Below are positions 7,764 through 15,787 of a stretch of DNA of 64,000 bases, in pieces. Position 1 is the first letter of the stretch; every line of letters begins with the position of its first letter. Both the position numbers and the translations under genes were made by a program. The DNA is from Flemingiibacterium sp045578725 (GTDB lineage Bacteria > Bacillota > Clostridia > Oscillospirales > CAG-272): the NCBI GenBank assembly GCA_045578725.1, contig JAZNKS010000018.1:19407-83406 (forward strand). Direction: 5' to 3'. Under the pieces are notes generated by a model. The model was not told where the DNA came from and ran no database searches. It saw only the letters and a list, made by a program, of their open reading frames with translations.

Positions 7764-9974
7764 ATGGTCATAATGATGACACAGAGCGATTTTTTCGGCA
7801 ATGCCCAATGGGTCGGAGCCGCAGAGCGGACAAGGGATTCCTTTGCCGTCCTGCGCGGCCGCTTTGAAATAAAGGAAGGCGAGAAGGTCACGCTGAACGT
7901 GCTCGGCCTCGGCTTTTTCCATGCCTATATCAACGGCACGCCGATCAATCCCGACACCTTTCTGCCGCTGTCCTCCGATTATGAGGCCGGCGCGGATCCC
8001 TCGGGCGAGATTCTGTCCGGCCACCGGGTCTATGTCCCGAGCTTTGCTATCACCCCCCATGTGCACGCGGGCACCAATGTCATCGCCGTCCATTACGGCG
8101 GCGGCTGGTACACCCATGCCGACCGTCCCTTCGGCCTTCCCAAGGTGATCTGGTCCGTCCTCGCCGAGGGAGCAGATGGGATCCGCCGCATGGGCTCGGA
8201 TACCGCCTGCCGGATCGGGCCAAGTCCGATCCGGGACTACGATTTCATCCGGCACGAGGATCACGGCGTACCGGCGGGGGATCCCTTCGCGCCCGATTTT
8301 GACGATTCGGGCTGGGATTTCGCCGTCCCGACCGAGGCGCTGGTCAGCGAATATTCCACCACCGACTGCCCCGCCGATAAGCTGATCGCCGTGCATACCC
8401 CGGTCTGCCTTGGCAAGTATGACGGCCTCACGCTCTGGGATGCCGGCAGGAATCAGACCGGCTATCCGGTCCTGCGGATCCCGGCCGGCAAAAAGGCAAC
8501 CGTCCGCTTCTATGAGGCGCTTGATCCGAACGGCCGTCCCGATCCCGCCCATTGGCATCATCAGAGCTTCACGGCGGCGGCCGGGGACACGGAAATCCTC
8601 GCCCAGCCGGAATTTACCTGGTTCGGCTATCGGTATTTCACCGTGGAAGGGGAGGCCGAGCCGGTCACGGTCAAGGAAATCCATGCCGACGTGCCGCTTT
8701 CTTCCGGCTTTGCCTGCGAGGATGAAACGCTGAACTGGATTTTTGATACCTTCGCCCACACAATGCTCTGCAATATGCACACCGGTCATCCCTCCGACTG
8801 TCCGCATCTGGAACGGCGGGGCTATACCGGCGACGGTCAGCTGACCTGTCATGCGGTGCTGACGATGTTCGATGCTGTACCCTTCTATGAAAAATGGCTG
8901 CAGGATATCGCCGATTCGCAGGACACCCTCACCGGCCACATCCAGTATACCGCGCCCTATATCCGGAGCGGCGGCGGCCCCGGCGGATGGGGATGCGCGA
9001 TCGTCGAGGTGCCTTATCAGCTCTGGCAGCACACCGGGCGGACGGATCTGCTCGAAAAATACTGGCCGAACATGAATCGGTACATCGATTATCTGGAGGC
9101 CCATTCCGAATTCGGGCTTGTCATCTCCGACCGGGCGGGCGAGTGGTGCCTTGGCGACTGGTGCGGCCCGAACATTCTCTATCCGGAGCGGGATATCACC
9201 TTCTGCGACCAGCAGGTCATGCTCCCCGCGCCGATGGTCAACACCTATTTCATGATCAAATCGCTCACAAGAATGTGCGAGATTGCCCGCGCGATCGGCC
9301 GGGAGGCGGAGATTCCCGCCCTGAAGGAAAAGGAAGCGCTTCGCCGCCGCGCGATGCAGGCCGCCTATTTCAATACCTTCGACGGCAATTTTGTCATGAA
9401 CGTGCAGGGCGCGAATGCCTTTGCCGCGGATCTGGGGCTCGGCGACGGGCGCACCTTTGCCCGTATGAAGGATTATTATAAAAAGCTCGGCTTCTATGAT
9501 ACCGGCATCTTCGCAACGGATATTCTGACCCGCGTGCTCTTTGAGCGCGGCGAGGGGAAGCTGGCGCTTCAGCTTCTGACGGGCGAGGGCGAGCAGGGCT
9601 TTGCGCATTGGAAAAAGAACGGCGCGACCACCTTCCACGAATACTGGGACAGCAACCGGAGCCGCTCCCACAATCATCCGATGTTCGGTGCGCCGGCCGC
9701 CTGCCTCTTTGACCGGATCCTGGGTATTGGACAGGCCGCGGGCACAGTCGGCTATACCTCCCTTGTCATCGAGCCGCTGGCGGACAGCCTTGCCTGGGCA
9801 TCGGGCTGGCGGACGCTTCCCGGCGGCCGGGTATCGGTTGGCTGGGAGCATACGGACGGAGGCATCCGCTTTACGGTTGCGCTGCCGGAGGGCATCGAGG
9901 CTGTCCTGCGCTTCGGCGGGCAGGAAATCCCGCTCCGGGCGGGGGAGAATTGTGTGATGATTCCGGAAAGGTAA
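7764..9974 (+). CDS. alpha-L-rhamnosidase-like glycosidase (GH78)
   Basis: About 736 residues from ATG 7764; ATG 7773 or 7776 are equally possible, and a longer TTG-start frame from 7644 runs through the hairpin leader and is not favoured. After a beta-sandwich region comes the GH78 alpha/alpha barrel with DCPHLERRGYTGDGQ around residues 345-359, the family's acidic catalytic segment, and TTFHEYWD with Glu626 as the likely general base. GH78 enzymes release L-rhamnose from plant glycans such as rhamnogalacturonan or flavonoid glycosides. There is no signal peptide, so it probably acts in the cytoplasm on imported oligosaccharides. The stop is directly followed by a fragment of another gene. 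Confidence 0.82.
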   Translation: MVIMMTQSDFFGNAQWVGAAERTRDSFAVLRGRFEIKEGEKVTLNVLGLGFFHAYINGTPINPDTFLPLSSDYEAGADPSGEILSGHRVYVPSFAITPHVHAGTNVIAVHYGGGWYTHADRPFGLPKVIWSVLAEGADGIRRMGSDTACRIGPSPIRDYDFIRHEDHGVPAGDPFAPDFDDSGWDFAVPTEALVSEYSTTDCPADKLIAVHTPVCLGKYDGLTLWDAGRNQTGYPVLRIPAGKKATVRFYEALDPNGRPDPAHWHHQSFTAAAGDTEILAQPEFTWFGYRYFTVEGEAEPVTVKEIHADVPLSSGFACEDETLNWIFDTFAHTMLCNMHTGHPSDCPHLERRGYTGDGQLTCHAVLTMFDAVPFYEKWLQDIADSQDTLTGHIQYTAPYIRSGGGPGGWGCAIVEVPYQLWQHTGRTDLLEKYWPNMNRYIDYLEAHSEFGLVISDRAGEWCLGDWCGPNILYPERDITFCDQQVMLPAPMVNTYFMIKSLTRMCEIARAIGREAEIPALKEKEALRRRAMQAAYFNTFDGNFVMNVQGANAFAADLGLGDGRTFARMKDYYKKLGFYDTGIFATDILTRVLFERGEGKLALQLLTGEGEQGFAHWKKNGATTFHEYWDSNRSRSHNHPMFGAPAACLFDRILGIGQAAGTVGYTSLVIEPLADSLAWASGWRTLPGGRVSVGWEHTDGGIRFTVALPEGIEAVLRFGGQEIPLRAGENCVMIPER

Positions 9975-10397
9975 CGGGTATTTGTGTATTCTTCCTCGGC
10001 CCAAAAGGGCATCCAGCGCTTTGACATGAACGGTCAGAACTGGGAGGTTCTGGCCGAGGTCGAGCTGCACCGGCCGTTTGATTACCGTGTAACCGAAAAC
10101 TACATCTATTACCGTCCGAATGAAACCCGGAATTACAGCGGTTTTACCAATGCTTATACGGTCGGCGACTTCTACCGCATTCCCAAGGACGGCGGTGAGC
10201 CGGAGCTGGTCTTTGATGTAACCGATGAGTTTTCCGAGAAGTATGCCATCTATCAGTTCATGCCCGACGGCAATTACATCTATGCCTCCTATATCCGTGC
10301 CGAGGATCAATACGAGTCCCAATACAATGACGGCAGCGGCGATATGATGCGCATCAACATTCTCACCGGCGAGTACGATTTCATCACAAGCGAATAA
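9975..10397 (+). pseudogene. truncated copy of propeller-type lipoprotein gene
   Basis: The frame from just after the GH78 stop encodes about 140 residues that match only the C-terminal third of the lipoprotein at 35909-37168. Both contain IQRFDMNG, PKDGGEP, a YIYA segment and MMRI followed by TGEYD. The match starts at the very edge of the GH78 stop codon with no ribosome site, signal peptide or upstream domain. A GTG at 9984 gives a nominal 137-residue product, but it would be an unexported fragment. I read it as a 5'-deleted remnant, or as a join created by recombination or assembly. The reading frame itself is intact, so the loss may be recent. Confidence 0.7.
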
Positions 10398-10409
10398 GAC
10401 AGAAAAAAC

Positions 10410-10437
10410 GGAGCCGCTTCCTTGACGGAACGGCTCC
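10410..10437. terminator. bidirectional terminator
   Basis: GGAGCCG plus TTCC pairs with GGAA plus CGGCTCC around a TTGAC loop, with one bulged C. The six A residues at 10403-10409 read as a U tract for the minus-strand gene that ends at 10452. Confidence 0.8.
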
Positions 10438-10451
10438 ATTCTTATTTACTG

Positions 10452-11900
10452 TCAGTTTATCGATTCATAGAAATCCGCATAAGACTTGGTGACGGCCTTC
10501 TGCAGGGAGGCCCAGTCGGAGGCGAGGGTGTTGAGGCCGGACTTCAGAATGGCGCTGATGGGCGCATAGTTGTAAATCAGCCCCTCGGAAAGATCCATGA
10601 AGCGGGTCAGCTCAAAGCTGCTGGTCTGGCAGAGCATCCGGAAGATCGCCTGCGATTCCTCGTCGCGCAGGAGCTTGTTTTCCACGAACTTCTGCGTGAA
10701 GGGCTCGCCCATGACCTTGGCCGAGGTGGAATAGAGCGCTTCGATGACGGCGCTTGCAAAGGCCGTATCGGTGACGGTGATCGGAATCATTGCGATATTG
10801 GAGGCCTGATAGGTGATGTAATTCTCCTGCTCCTCATCGTATTTCGGGGTCGGGAGAAGACCGAAATCGAATTCGATGTCGCGGAGCTTATAGAAGGAGG
10901 AGCCGAACAGACAGAGCAGGGAATTGCCGCTTTTGAAGGTCTGATAGTTGCCGTTGTCCAGTTCGTAGGAGTTTTCGTCCTGAATCAGAGCCAGAAGCTT
11001 ATCCACGATGTTGGAGGCGTGCTCGGTGTTGAAACCGAACGTATAACCGTCATCGGTCGGAATGACCGACTGTCCGCCATAGGACTGGTAGAGATACAGG
11101 TACAGGGCACGCTGGGTGGACAGGCCGAAGAAATCGCCCTCGTCCTCCAGCGTGTTGCCGTTGACATCGCTGTAGGTATTTTTGATCAGGGACATCATCT
11201 TGTCATGGGTCCACTTGCCTTCCCAAACGAGATCATAGGGATTCTCCAGCTTGTAGTCCTCCCATTTTTGCTTGTTGAACAGGAAGAAAACCGAGGGAAC
11301 ATTGGGGTGCGGGTATTCGCCGGAGAAGATGTAGTTGGCATCACCCAGACGGTAGGTTTCGGTGGCACTCTGATTGTAATACGGCTTGTCGAGATTGATG
11401 TACTCGGTTTCGTTGACATCCCAGAGCAGCTTCTGGGAGATCAGACCGATCGGCTTGTTGGTGGTATAGGGCAGGGCCAGCTCGTAAAGATCCTCCTGGG
11501 CCAGAATCAGACGCTCCAACTCCAAAATAAGACTGAAATTACTATGTTCCGTACATTCGATGGTCACGCCGAGGCGCTCCTCGACCTGGAGGTTGCGCTT
11601 ATAGGCGGCATCGTTGGCGACGTCGCCGGTCTGCGTTTCCACGTCGATGTAGCGGGGCCAGTTGGCGGGATCGGTGGAAACGTTGCCGCCCTTGTAGATG
11701 AAGATGCGGAATTTGCGGCCCTCGAAATTGAGTTCTTCGGGCAGCTCATCGTCATAGGGATCGACAGGCTCGGTTTCGGGCGGAGGGGTGGTGTCCCCGG
11801 TTCCGGGGGCGGTGGAGTCATCGGAAGGTGCGGCTGTATCTCCACAGGCTGTCATCGACAGGAGAAGCGTGAGAATCAGCAGCTTGGCGATTGGTTTCAT
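10452..11900 (-). CDS. extracellular solute-binding lipoprotein (paralogue 3)
   Basis: A 482-residue lipoprotein with lipobox MTAC (Cys19) and a Thr/Pro-rich tether. It shares the family landmarks: VEERLGVTI, YYNQSATETYRLGDANYIF, ENPYDLVWEGKWTHDKMM, an EF-hand-like loop (DVNGNTLEDEGDFFG) and FGLLPTPKYDEEQENYI. A role in capturing oligosaccharides at the membrane is inferred from AlgQ/LipO-like relatives. It is transcribed away from the AraC regulator gene at 12090, a common arrangement when the regulator controls the binding protein. It stands alone: no permease genes adjoin it. Confidence 0.8.
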   Translation of the reverse strand: MKPIAKLLILTLLLSMTACGDTAAPSDDSTAPGTGDTTPPPETEPVDPYDDELPEELNFEGRKFRIFIYKGGNVSTDPANWPRYIDVETQTGDVANDAAYKRNLQVEERLGVTIECTEHSNFSLILELERLILAQEDLYELALPYTTNKPIGLISQKLLWDVNETEYINLDKPYYNQSATETYRLGDANYIFSGEYPHPNVPSVFFLFNKQKWEDYKLENPYDLVWEGKWTHDKMMSLIKNTYSDVNGNTLEDEGDFFGLSTQRALYLYLYQSYGGQSVIPTDDGYTFGFNTEHASNIVDKLLALIQDENSYELDNGNYQTFKSGNSLLCLFGSSFYKLRDIEFDFGLLPTPKYDEEQENYITYQASNIAMIPITVTDTAFASAVIEALYSTSAKVMGEPFTQKFVENKLLRDEESQAIFRMLCQTSSFELTRFMDLSEGLIYNYAPISAILKSGLNTLASDWASLQKAVTKSYADFYESIN

Positions 11901-11940
11901 GGCGGGTATCCTTTCCTTGTATCAATGGATTTCAACCATA

Positions 11941-11969
11941 ATTATAGCACGCCCTGACGGTTCTGTGAA
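11941..11969 (-). promoter_or_regulatory. promoter for solute-binding paralogue 3
   Basis: On the minus strand TTCACA (11964-11969), a 17-base spacer and TATAAT (11941-11946), about 40 bases upstream of the start codon. Confidence 0.7.
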
Positions 11970-12021
11970 GGCGGTAAAAGGACACAATTCGCAAAAATGT
12001 CCCGAAAACACACGGATTCGG

Positions 12022-12050
12022 TTGACAAAAGGTCCCCGAAGCGGTATAAT
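12022..12050 (+). promoter_or_regulatory. consensus promoter for tandem AraC operon
   Basis: TTGACA (12022-12027) and TATAAT (12045-12050) with a 17-base spacer: a perfect vegetative promoter 40 bases upstream of the first regulator gene. Confidence 0.82.
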
Positions 12051-12089
12051 GATAACAAACAACTCCGACCGACCCGAAAGGATATGTTT

Positions 12090-13040
12090 ATGGAAGAAAG
12101 AATCCGAAGCGATGCCTGGACAGAATACCGGGTATCGGCCGAAAATGTCACCCTTCGCCTGCTGGTGATTCATTCACCCGTCTGGCAGGAGGCTCCGACC
12201 CTGCCCGATGCGGGATGGGAGCTTCCGGACTCCCGTGGGGGGACACCGGTGCACCGCGACCGGAATCACACGCACGCCTGTACAGAGCTGTTTGTCTGCC
12301 TGAAGGACTGGCGGCTGATCCGCGTGGGCGAGGAGCTGATCCGGATGGAGGCCGGGGATCTTGTGATGGTGCCGATGAATATGCCGCACTGCATGATCGA
12401 TGCCACCAACCGGGATTCCTGGTGCTCGGTGCAGATCCATTTCCGGAGACGGCAGGGACAGAGCGGCTGGGATCTTTACCGGATGCTGTCCCGGTTCTGT
12501 CTGACGGGCGGACCGCGCGTGATTCACGGCCGGAGCGAGCTATGCCGCAAGATCGAGCAGATCGTGTCCGGCCGCTTCCCGGACGGGAGCGGGATCCCGG
12601 CGCTGGAGATGCTTCTTGTGCTGGCGCGCTTCTGCGAGGAGGGAACCGAGGAGCCGCCAACGCCCGCCGTGCCCGACAGTCCTCCTCTTACCAATGAGGA
12701 GCTGACCCGGACCGCTCAGCTGGAGCAGATTATCAACACCCGCTTCAGCCGGGAGCTTCGCGCCGAGGACGTGGCGCACCAGCTTTTTATCAGCACGCGC
12801 CATCTGTCGCGGCTGACCCATCAGCGCTATCACAGCTCCTTCCACCGTGTGATCATCGCAAAAAGGATTGAGGTGGCCGAGGGTCTTCTCACCAAGAGCG
12901 ATCTTACGGCCGAGCAGATCGGGCAGACGGTAGGCTTTCGAACGAAATCCTGCTTTTACCGGGCCTTCCGCGAGGCGCACGGCATGACACCCGCCGAGTA
13001 CCGGGAACGGATGGCGGCAAACGGAGGCGATGCAAAATGA
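12090..13040 (+). CDS. AraC-family transcriptional regulator
   Basis: The start at 12090 has GAAAGGA seven bases upstream; an ATG at 12084 is too close to it. The 316-residue product has an N-terminal cupin-like sensing domain (HTHACTELFVCLKDW, then a VPMNMPHCM strand) and a C-terminal pair of helix-turn-helix motifs (VAHQLFISTRHLSRLTHQRY, then IGQTVGFRTKSCFYRAF ending in MTPAEYR). It is closely related to the AraC gene at 48389 (both have AQLEQ, LFIS and a RLTH/RITH segment). It is divergent from solute-binding paralogue 3, its likely target, and overlaps the next regulator by four bases. Confidence 0.85.
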   Translation: MEERIRSDAWTEYRVSAENVTLRLLVIHSPVWQEAPTLPDAGWELPDSRGGTPVHRDRNHTHACTELFVCLKDWRLIRVGEELIRMEAGDLVMVPMNMPHCMIDATNRDSWCSVQIHFRRRQGQSGWDLYRMLSRFCLTGGPRVIHGRSELCRKIEQIVSGRFPDGSGIPALEMLLVLARFCEEGTEEPPTPAVPDSPPLTNEELTRTAQLEQIINTRFSRELRAEDVAHQLFISTRHLSRLTHQRYHSSFHRVIIAKRIEVAEGLLTKSDLTAEQIGQTVGFRTKSCFYRAFREAHGMTPAEYRERMAANGGDAK

Positions 13041-13870
13041 AGATCATCCACCGTCAGGTCGGATGGGATCCCATGTATATGCGGTGGCATTATATGAACG
13101 GTATGCTGCTCTATTGCTACCGGGGAAGCGGAAGCATCGTCTTCCCGGACGAGAACTGGCCGCTGGAGGACGGCGTGCTCTGCTGGCTCGGTACCGGCCA
13201 GTTCCACTATACGATGCCCTCCGATCCGGCGATCTACGATCGGAGCAAGCTGATCGTGGAGAATGCAGCACGGCGCGCGATGCTGTCGGTTCTGCCGGGG
13301 AATTCCGATTTCGTCCGGCTTTATACGCAGAATGCGGCCGTCTGGTCAAAGCTGGAGGGCGAGGCGCGAAAGGAGGCCGAAAAAGCCTTCGATGCGGCGG
13401 CCGATGCCTTTGAACATAACCGGCCGGAGTACGGCTGTCTGCAGGCGCTCTCGCTGATGATCCTGCTGTCGGAGAATGTGGGGCGCACCCTTGCGATCCC
13501 CGATGCCTCGCTGGTCGGCGCGGTTCATTACATCCACGAAAATTTCGGCGAGCCTCTCACGCTGGATAAAATCAGCGGACATATCCATATGAGCAAATAT
13601 TACTTCTGCCGGCGGTTCAAAGCGGCCTTTGGCATGACCGCGATGGATTATCTGCTGAAAACCCGGCTTGCTGCCGCGCGCGTCCTTCTTTTGCAAAGCC
13701 GGATGTCCATCGGCCGCGCAGCGCAGGAATGCGGCTTTCTCGATGCCTCCTACTTTGCGCATATCTTCCGTGAGGCGGAGGGCGTGACGCCGTGCCAATA
13801 CCGTCAGCTCCATCTCGGGCAGCAGGATCTGGGACCTTCGAAGGACGGGGAGGAGGACGGTTCCCCGTGA
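13037..13870 (+). CDS. AraC-family transcriptional regulator, second in tandem
   Basis: This 277-residue regulator overlaps the preceding AraC gene by ATGA, with GGAGG ten bases upstream. The N-terminal half has a cupin-like fold with the MLLYCYRGSG and QFHYTM strands. The C-terminal half carries two helix-turn-helix motifs, ISGHIHMSKYYFCRRFKAAF and AAQECGFLDASYFAHIF, closed by GVTPCQYR. Two different AraC proteins made from one message is uncommon: they may sense two ligands or act on different promoters. The stop overlaps the GTG start of the exporter gene. Confidence 0.85.
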   Translation: MKIIHRQVGWDPMYMRWHYMNGMLLYCYRGSGSIVFPDENWPLEDGVLCWLGTGQFHYTMPSDPAIYDRSKLIVENAARRAMLSVLPGNSDFVRLYTQNAAVWSKLEGEARKEAEKAFDAAADAFEHNRPEYGCLQALSLMILLSENVGRTLAIPDASLVGAVHYIHENFGEPLTLDKISGHIHMSKYYFCRRFKAAFGMTAMDYLLKTRLAAARVLLLQSRMSIGRAAQECGFLDASYFAHIFREAEGVTPCQYRQLHLGQQDLGPSKDGEEDGSP

Positions 13871-14799
13871 TCATCGGCCTTCTGGCCGGTGCCGTCTGGG
13901 CTATTCAGACGGTCCTGCTCGGCCTTGTTCTCTCCATGCCGCCGATGACGGAATCCGGCGCGGCGCTGGTGCTCGCTCCCTTTGCGGCGAGCTTTCTCCA
14001 TGATGGGGCCTCCTCGCTGGTTCTGCTCGGCGAAACGGCCGCGCGGCGGGAGATCCGCGTGCTCGCCGATACGGTGCGGAGGCGGGATTTTTTGTGGCTC
14101 GTGCTGGCCTCGGCCATCGGCGGGCCCATCGGCATGAGCGGCTATGTGATGGCGGTGAATCATCTCGGCCCGGCCATCGGTGCGGCGGCGAGCGCGGTCT
14201 ATCCGGCCATCGGCGCGCTGCTGGCGTTCTTCTTTCTGCAGGAGCATATGAAGGTCCGTCAATGGTTCTTCCTCGGCATCACCCTTGTCGGCGTGCTGGG
14301 ACTGGGAGGCGGCGGCGCGGCGGCCGGCGGTAATGTCTGGCTTGGCATCACAGGCGCCTTTCTCTGCGCCTTCGGATGGGGAAGCGAAGCGGTGATTCTG
14401 GCAAAATGCCTGCACGGCGGGATCCTGCCCCGGACGGCCCTCACCGTCCGCCAGACGGTATCCGCGCTGATCTGGGGGCTGATCCTTCTGCCGCTTACCG
14501 GCGGCTGGCGCTTCATCGGCGCTCTGGTGCGCGGCGGGGAGGGGAAGCTGTTTCTCACCGTCGCCCTGGCCGCGCTGGCGGCGACGGTTTCCTATCGGCT
14601 CTATTACCGCGCGATTGCGAAAATCGGAGCCTCCCGCGCGATGGCGCTGAACATCACCTACACCGCGTGGGCGATTCTTTTCACCGTGCTGATCACGGGC
14701 GGCACCGCGATGCCGGATGTCGGGACCCTCGCCTGCTGTGCGGCGGTGGTCATCGGCGGCCTTCTCGCCTCGGCCGATTTTTCATCGGCGAAGGGCTGA
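13867..14799 (+). CDS. EamA/DMT-family membrane transporter
   Basis: A GTG start at 13867 overlaps the AraC stop (GTGA) and has GGGGAGGAGG ten bases upstream; the longer frame from 13792 lacks a site and would prepend a charged tail. The 310-residue product is almost wholly hydrophobic with about ten membrane helices in two repeated halves. The first half ends near AVYPAIGALLAFFFLQEH, the recurring EamA signature. Drug/metabolite transporters of this type usually export amino acids, sugars or toxic metabolites. Its place in an AraC operon suggests efflux of a product or signal linked to the sugar regulators; the substrate is unknown. Confidence 0.82.
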   Translation: MIIGLLAGAVWAIQTVLLGLVLSMPPMTESGAALVLAPFAASFLHDGASSLVLLGETAARREIRVLADTVRRRDFLWLVLASAIGGPIGMSGYVMAVNHLGPAIGAAASAVYPAIGALLAFFFLQEHMKVRQWFFLGITLVGVLGLGGGGAAAGGNVWLGITGAFLCAFGWGSEAVILAKCLHGGILPRTALTVRQTVSALIWGLILLPLTGGWRFIGALVRGGEGKLFLTVALAALAATVSYRLYYRAIAKIGASRAMALNITYTAWAILFTVLITGGTAMPDVGTLACCAAVVIGGLLASADFSSAKG

Positions 14800-14845
14800 C
14801 GGGGCATTCGGTCACAAATCCATAAGACTTGGACACAGCCGCATC

Positions 14846-14874
14846 TTGCACACGGGCGGATTCTGTGGTATAAT
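14846..14874 (+). promoter_or_regulatory. promoter for the SGNH hydrolase gene
   Basis: TTGCAC (14846-14851), a 17-base spacer and TATAAT (14869-14874) preceded by TGG, giving an extended -10. Confidence 0.75.
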
Positions 14875-14900
14875 ATAAAAAAACAAAAGGAGCGTTTGCT

Positions 14901-15539
14901 ATGAACTGGGTTGAAAACGGAAATGCCTCGGTGGAATTTGTCTGCCGGGCGGATAAAAAGAATGTCTTTCTGATCGGCGATTCCATCCGGAGGGGCTGCT
15001 GCCAGACGGTGAAGGAGGAGCTTGCCGACTGCGCGGAGGTCTTTTTCGTGAGCGACAACTGCCGCAGCTCGCAGTATATCATCTTCTCAATTAAAAAATG
15101 GGCGGCGATGTTCGATCATCCCGAGATGGTGGACCTCGTGCAGTTCAACTGCGGCCAATGGGATGCCGCGCATTTTAACGGCACCGAGGAGCCGCTGACC
15201 AGCCTGCCCGAATATGCCCGGAATATCGGCATGATTATCGGGCTGATCCGCCGTTTCTTTGTCAATGCCGAGATCGTCTTTGCCACGACCTCGAAAATGA
15301 ATCCCGATGAGGAGAGCATCCGCGTGGCCGCCAATCCCCGTACCAACGCCGAGATTGATGCCTACAATGCCGAGGCTGTCCGTGTCTGCCGCGAGAGGGG
15401 GATCGTCATCAACGATCTCAATGCCTTCATGGCGGATTTCACCAGCGACTGCTTCAAGGATCTCTGTCATCTGACCCCCACATATTTTGCCGTGCTCGGA
15501 CGCGAGGTCGCCCGCTTCCTGCGCGGGCGCTTGTCGTAA
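14901..15539 (+). CDS. SGNH/GDSL-family hydrolase
   Basis: The 212-residue protein has the four blocks of SGNH esterases: LIGDSIRRG with nucleophile Ser28, an FNCGQWD segment with Asn83, and DLCHLT with Asp187 and His190 as the remaining catalytic pair. These enzymes remove acetyl or other acyl groups from sugars or lipids. The lack of a signal peptide places it in the cytoplasm, where it could deacetylate imported pectin or xylan fragments. It is a single-gene unit with its own promoter, an AAAGGAG site and a strong terminator. Confidence 0.82.
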   Translation: MNWVENGNASVEFVCRADKKNVFLIGDSIRRGCCQTVKEELADCAEVFFVSDNCRSSQYIIFSIKKWAAMFDHPEMVDLVQFNCGQWDAAHFNGTEEPLTSLPEYARNIGMIIGLIRRFFVNAEIVFATTSKMNPDEESIRVAANPRTNAEIDAYNAEAVRVCRERGIVINDLNAFMADFTSDCFKDLCHLTPTYFAVLGREVARFLRGRLS

Positions 15540-15579
15540 ACGGCGCATCATTCCGCACAGAACCGTATCGGTTATACCG

Positions 15580-15606
15580 GCCTCCCCTCTTTGGGGAGGC
15601 TTTTTT
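15580..15606 (+). terminator. intrinsic terminator of the SGNH gene
   Basis: GCCTCCCC pairs with GGGGAGGC around a five-base loop and runs straight into TTTTTT. Confidence 0.9.
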
Positions 15607-15643
15607 GCCTGCGCGGATTTTTTTTGTTTTTCGTAAAAAAGTC

Positions 15644-15672
15644 TTGTATACCGGAAAAATTTATGATATAAT
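15644..15672 (+). promoter_or_regulatory. promoter of the giant surface-protein genes
   Basis: TTGTAT (15644-15649), 17 bases, TATAAT (15667-15672). The leader to the start codon at 15788 is about 110 bases and carries GGAGG at 15772. Confidence 0.7.
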
Positions 15673-15787
15673 GGTAGCGTATATTCTACGATCAAAATGG
15701 GGGAGTGGACCCGCCGCAAATACCAGAAAATGGATAACGGCGCATCTGCCCGCACAAGGTCGGGTTTCATAAGGAGGAACATACAGA

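Noticed and set aside
9984..10397. A separate small gene starting with GTG
   Set aside because: It has no ribosome site and matches only the end of a larger lipoprotein, so it is listed as a remnant.
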